From: Pagrus major
Lineage: Eukaryota > Chordata > Actinopteri > Spariformes > Sparidae
Direction of reading: 5' to 3'
Length of the DNA stretch: 64,000 nt
Assembly: GCF_040436345.1 (NCBI RefSeq)
Contig: NC_133223.1
Coordinates: forward strand, 27,498,910-27,562,909
Shown here: in pieces, positions 61,895 through 64,000 of the stretch
Layout of the letters: each line of letters starts with the position of its first letter
How positions within the stretch are numbered: position 1 is the first letter of the stretch
The notes under the pieces: model-generated
Databases searched by the model: none
What the model was told of the DNA's origin: nothing
The model's input: only the letters and a program-made list of their open reading frames with translations
Translations under genes and position numbers: made by a program

Positions 61895-64000
61895 GATCTA
61901 CTACTACTACTACTTAACTATTGAAATAATAAGTGTTCAAAGGTTTAAAATAAGTGGGAAATGCTGTTTTTTTAGATCATTATTTGAGATCAGACCTACT
62001 ACAGCAGAGTTATAAGTGAAAGGCATTCTTAGTTTCAGCACAACGAATGAAAATGAAGGAAAAGAAACAATTAAAAAAAGTATCATTTAAAAAAAATGTG
62101 AGAATGGTATTTAGCTTCACAGTATCAAATGCAGCTTCTTTTAAGAGTTCCTGACTAATTGAGGCAGAATAAACATATTGATGATCAATTTAGGAGACAC
62201 GTCCTCATACATAAAGGACTAAATAAGGTTTCAAAGTACCTACAGTACCTTCAACTTCAGTCACATAAAGTAATGTGATGTAACTTTACTACATTAGTGA
62301 GACTTTCTGCTCATTACACTTCACCTGACTTCCTTCTTTGCTGCCGTAATACTTACTACAGCCACAAGAGGGCACCGCCTAGCAAGAAACCTAAATATGG
62401 GATGTAACAAACTGTGTTATTGTATTGTGTTCTGTTGATGATGGACTGATTTAAGAATACATCATGAATTCAAAGATATTTACAAATAAATAACTTTTTT
62501 CAAATATTTTGGAGAAGATTTAAACCTTGGCATGCACAGAACTGCATACTACTAAATACTATCTACCACGAAAATGCCTGTTTTGTGATTCATTCATGCT
62601 CCACCAACATCGTCTTATTCATCAGCTGCTTGGCTACCGTCTGACCAATAGTGTCTGATCATACCGATATAGGATCCTCTGTGGTGAACTTCCAGTGGAG
62701 AAAATGTGATGCAGGTGGTGCCAACACAGCTGGTGCCCTTTCTATCTTTCTGCCCGTGCCCCTCAGACAGCCTGAGTCCACCACTGAGCCCCCTGATTAC
62801 TGTTTTATACACTACCAGCTTTAAAAGAGGATCATCTTACCCATAAATATAATTGAATTTTGTGGGTCACAGAGGAAAAGTTGCATTCTATCAAGAAACG
62901 TTGTGAAATTAAGAAAGTATGTCGATTACATAATATATTCCAAAAGGTGGTTTTCAAATAAAATTGTCCCCCTTGACATTTCTGCGCTGCACATTAGTGA
63001 CTTAATGCCTGTCGTTTGACTCATGCTCCGCTCTGGATGTTGAATTCCTTCATGGTGCAGTTTAATCAGATATTGAGTAAACAGGTCCGGGGTACAGCAG
63101 CAGCCTGACGCCGCTGTCTGTCTTTGACATTTCCCCCTGACGTTCTCAGTCACCCCGCCTTGGAATTCCTCCTGCATGGCTCACAGTCCTCTGCTTCAGG
63201 CCAAGCTGGTTCCCCTGAGGCCCATCTTCAGGAGGAAATTATTTTTCATTGCCCCCAAAACACTGCGACTCTTGCCAGTTTGGCCTCGTCCCCCTCGTGC
63301 TAGGCTCCAGGTTGTAAGGCCGAGCTTCCTCCTGCCCGTGAGGGGGCAGCTGTGAGGTCAGGCCTTTCAAGAAAAAGCAGGTCACAACCTGGGCTACAGT
63401 CCCCCCACCACCCTGCAGCTCCTCTGCCTTTGTTCCCTCCATTGAACAAGGCTCGGTTATATATTATCTTAAATGTACTCGCCGGACTTCTGTAAAAACA
63501 GTAGGAGCTTCCAATCTATCTTCACTGGGTCCCTGCAGGACCTCTTGCCAAGCTTGTTACTTTGGTTATATTTCAAGCGAGAGACGCAGTGGTTTTATTG
63601 TCAAACAAGGGTTTCATGTTGTATTATTAAACTTTGTGTTTTCAGCGGTTAGCTTTTAGGACTGGGAAACCCTTACCAAAAATATTTCACTTCAAATAAT
63701 CTGGAGTGACTGAAAATAAATTTTTGTTGTTGTTGTTGTGGTTTCCCCTATGAGCCACACATAACATTTAAAAAGTTTGTTTCTGACCATTTTTGCTGTC
63801 GCGAACTTATATTTCTTTGTGATGTTAATCCAATAATTGGGAGGTCTGGGTATCCGCTCTAATTCACTGTGTGACAGGTCATGACTAGAGCTCCAAGAAT
63901 GCAGTGACTCATCAAATTGGCTAGATGGCTCCAGTGATTCAGGTGACTCAGCAGGAAATCCACTGACACTATTGATTACAGCGGCTTTGCTGTAAAAATG
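61895..64000. other. Gene-free right edge
   Basis: No supported exon. A (TTG)n run lies near 63725. By synteny with human 2q37 the next gene would be expected to be twist2, which is not in the window. Confidence 0.4.

Overview
The window is nuclear DNA from a ray-finned (teleost, probably percomorph) fish. The genes have many GT-AG introns. The repeats are of fish type: an AFC/V-SINE-like tRNA-derived SINE, hAT and Harbinger DNA-transposon remnants, TTAA-flanked MITEs and long CA/TG microsatellites. Intron 1 of one gene is rich in GCTAAC/GTTAGC words. All calls come from reading the sequence; no database search was possible.

Layout. (1) 0.7-1.6 kb, minus strand: three phase-compatible exons of an unrecognised small protein, possibly lipocalin-like. 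The 5' part was not resolved. (2) 3.2-8.0 kb, minus: a complete anterior-gradient (Agr) gene encoding a 165-residue thioredoxin-fold ER/secretory protein with a CPYS active site. (3) 8.5-9.2 kb: the divergent promoter interval, holding a SINE, a CCTG/TCTG satellite with a 94-bp duplication, and RFX X-box-like and NRF1 sites. (4) 9.4-26.2 kb, plus: traf3ip1 (ift54), 17 coding exons, 638 codons, an intraflagellar-transport protein. (5) 30.7-35.4 kb, plus: asb1, 5 coding exons, 350 codons, an ankyrin/SOCS-box ubiquitin-ligase adaptor. (6) 35.4-64 kb: no recognised conventional gene. This gene-poor stretch contains several MITEs, a ~2.4 kb T/A-rich satellite (44.2-46.6 kb), an intact hAT-type mini-element carrying a BED zinc-finger ORF (46.7-47.6 kb), a Harbinger-like remnant (59.1-59.8 kb) and two unexplained ORFs (43.1-43.6 and 61.5-61.9 kb).

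Context. The traf3ip1-asb1 pair matches the human 2q37 order TRAF3IP1-ASB1-TWIST2-HDAC4, so the right-hand desert probably leads towards twist2/hdac4. Human AGR2/AGR3 lie on 7p21, near TWIST1/HDAC9. An Agr gene beside traf3ip1 is therefore best explained as the 2q37-side duplicate (agr1), which is reported as absent from amniotes. traf3ip1 acts in cilium assembly, asb1 in protein turnover and the Agr gene in secretory-pathway folding. They look like neighbours by ancestry, not a functional unit.
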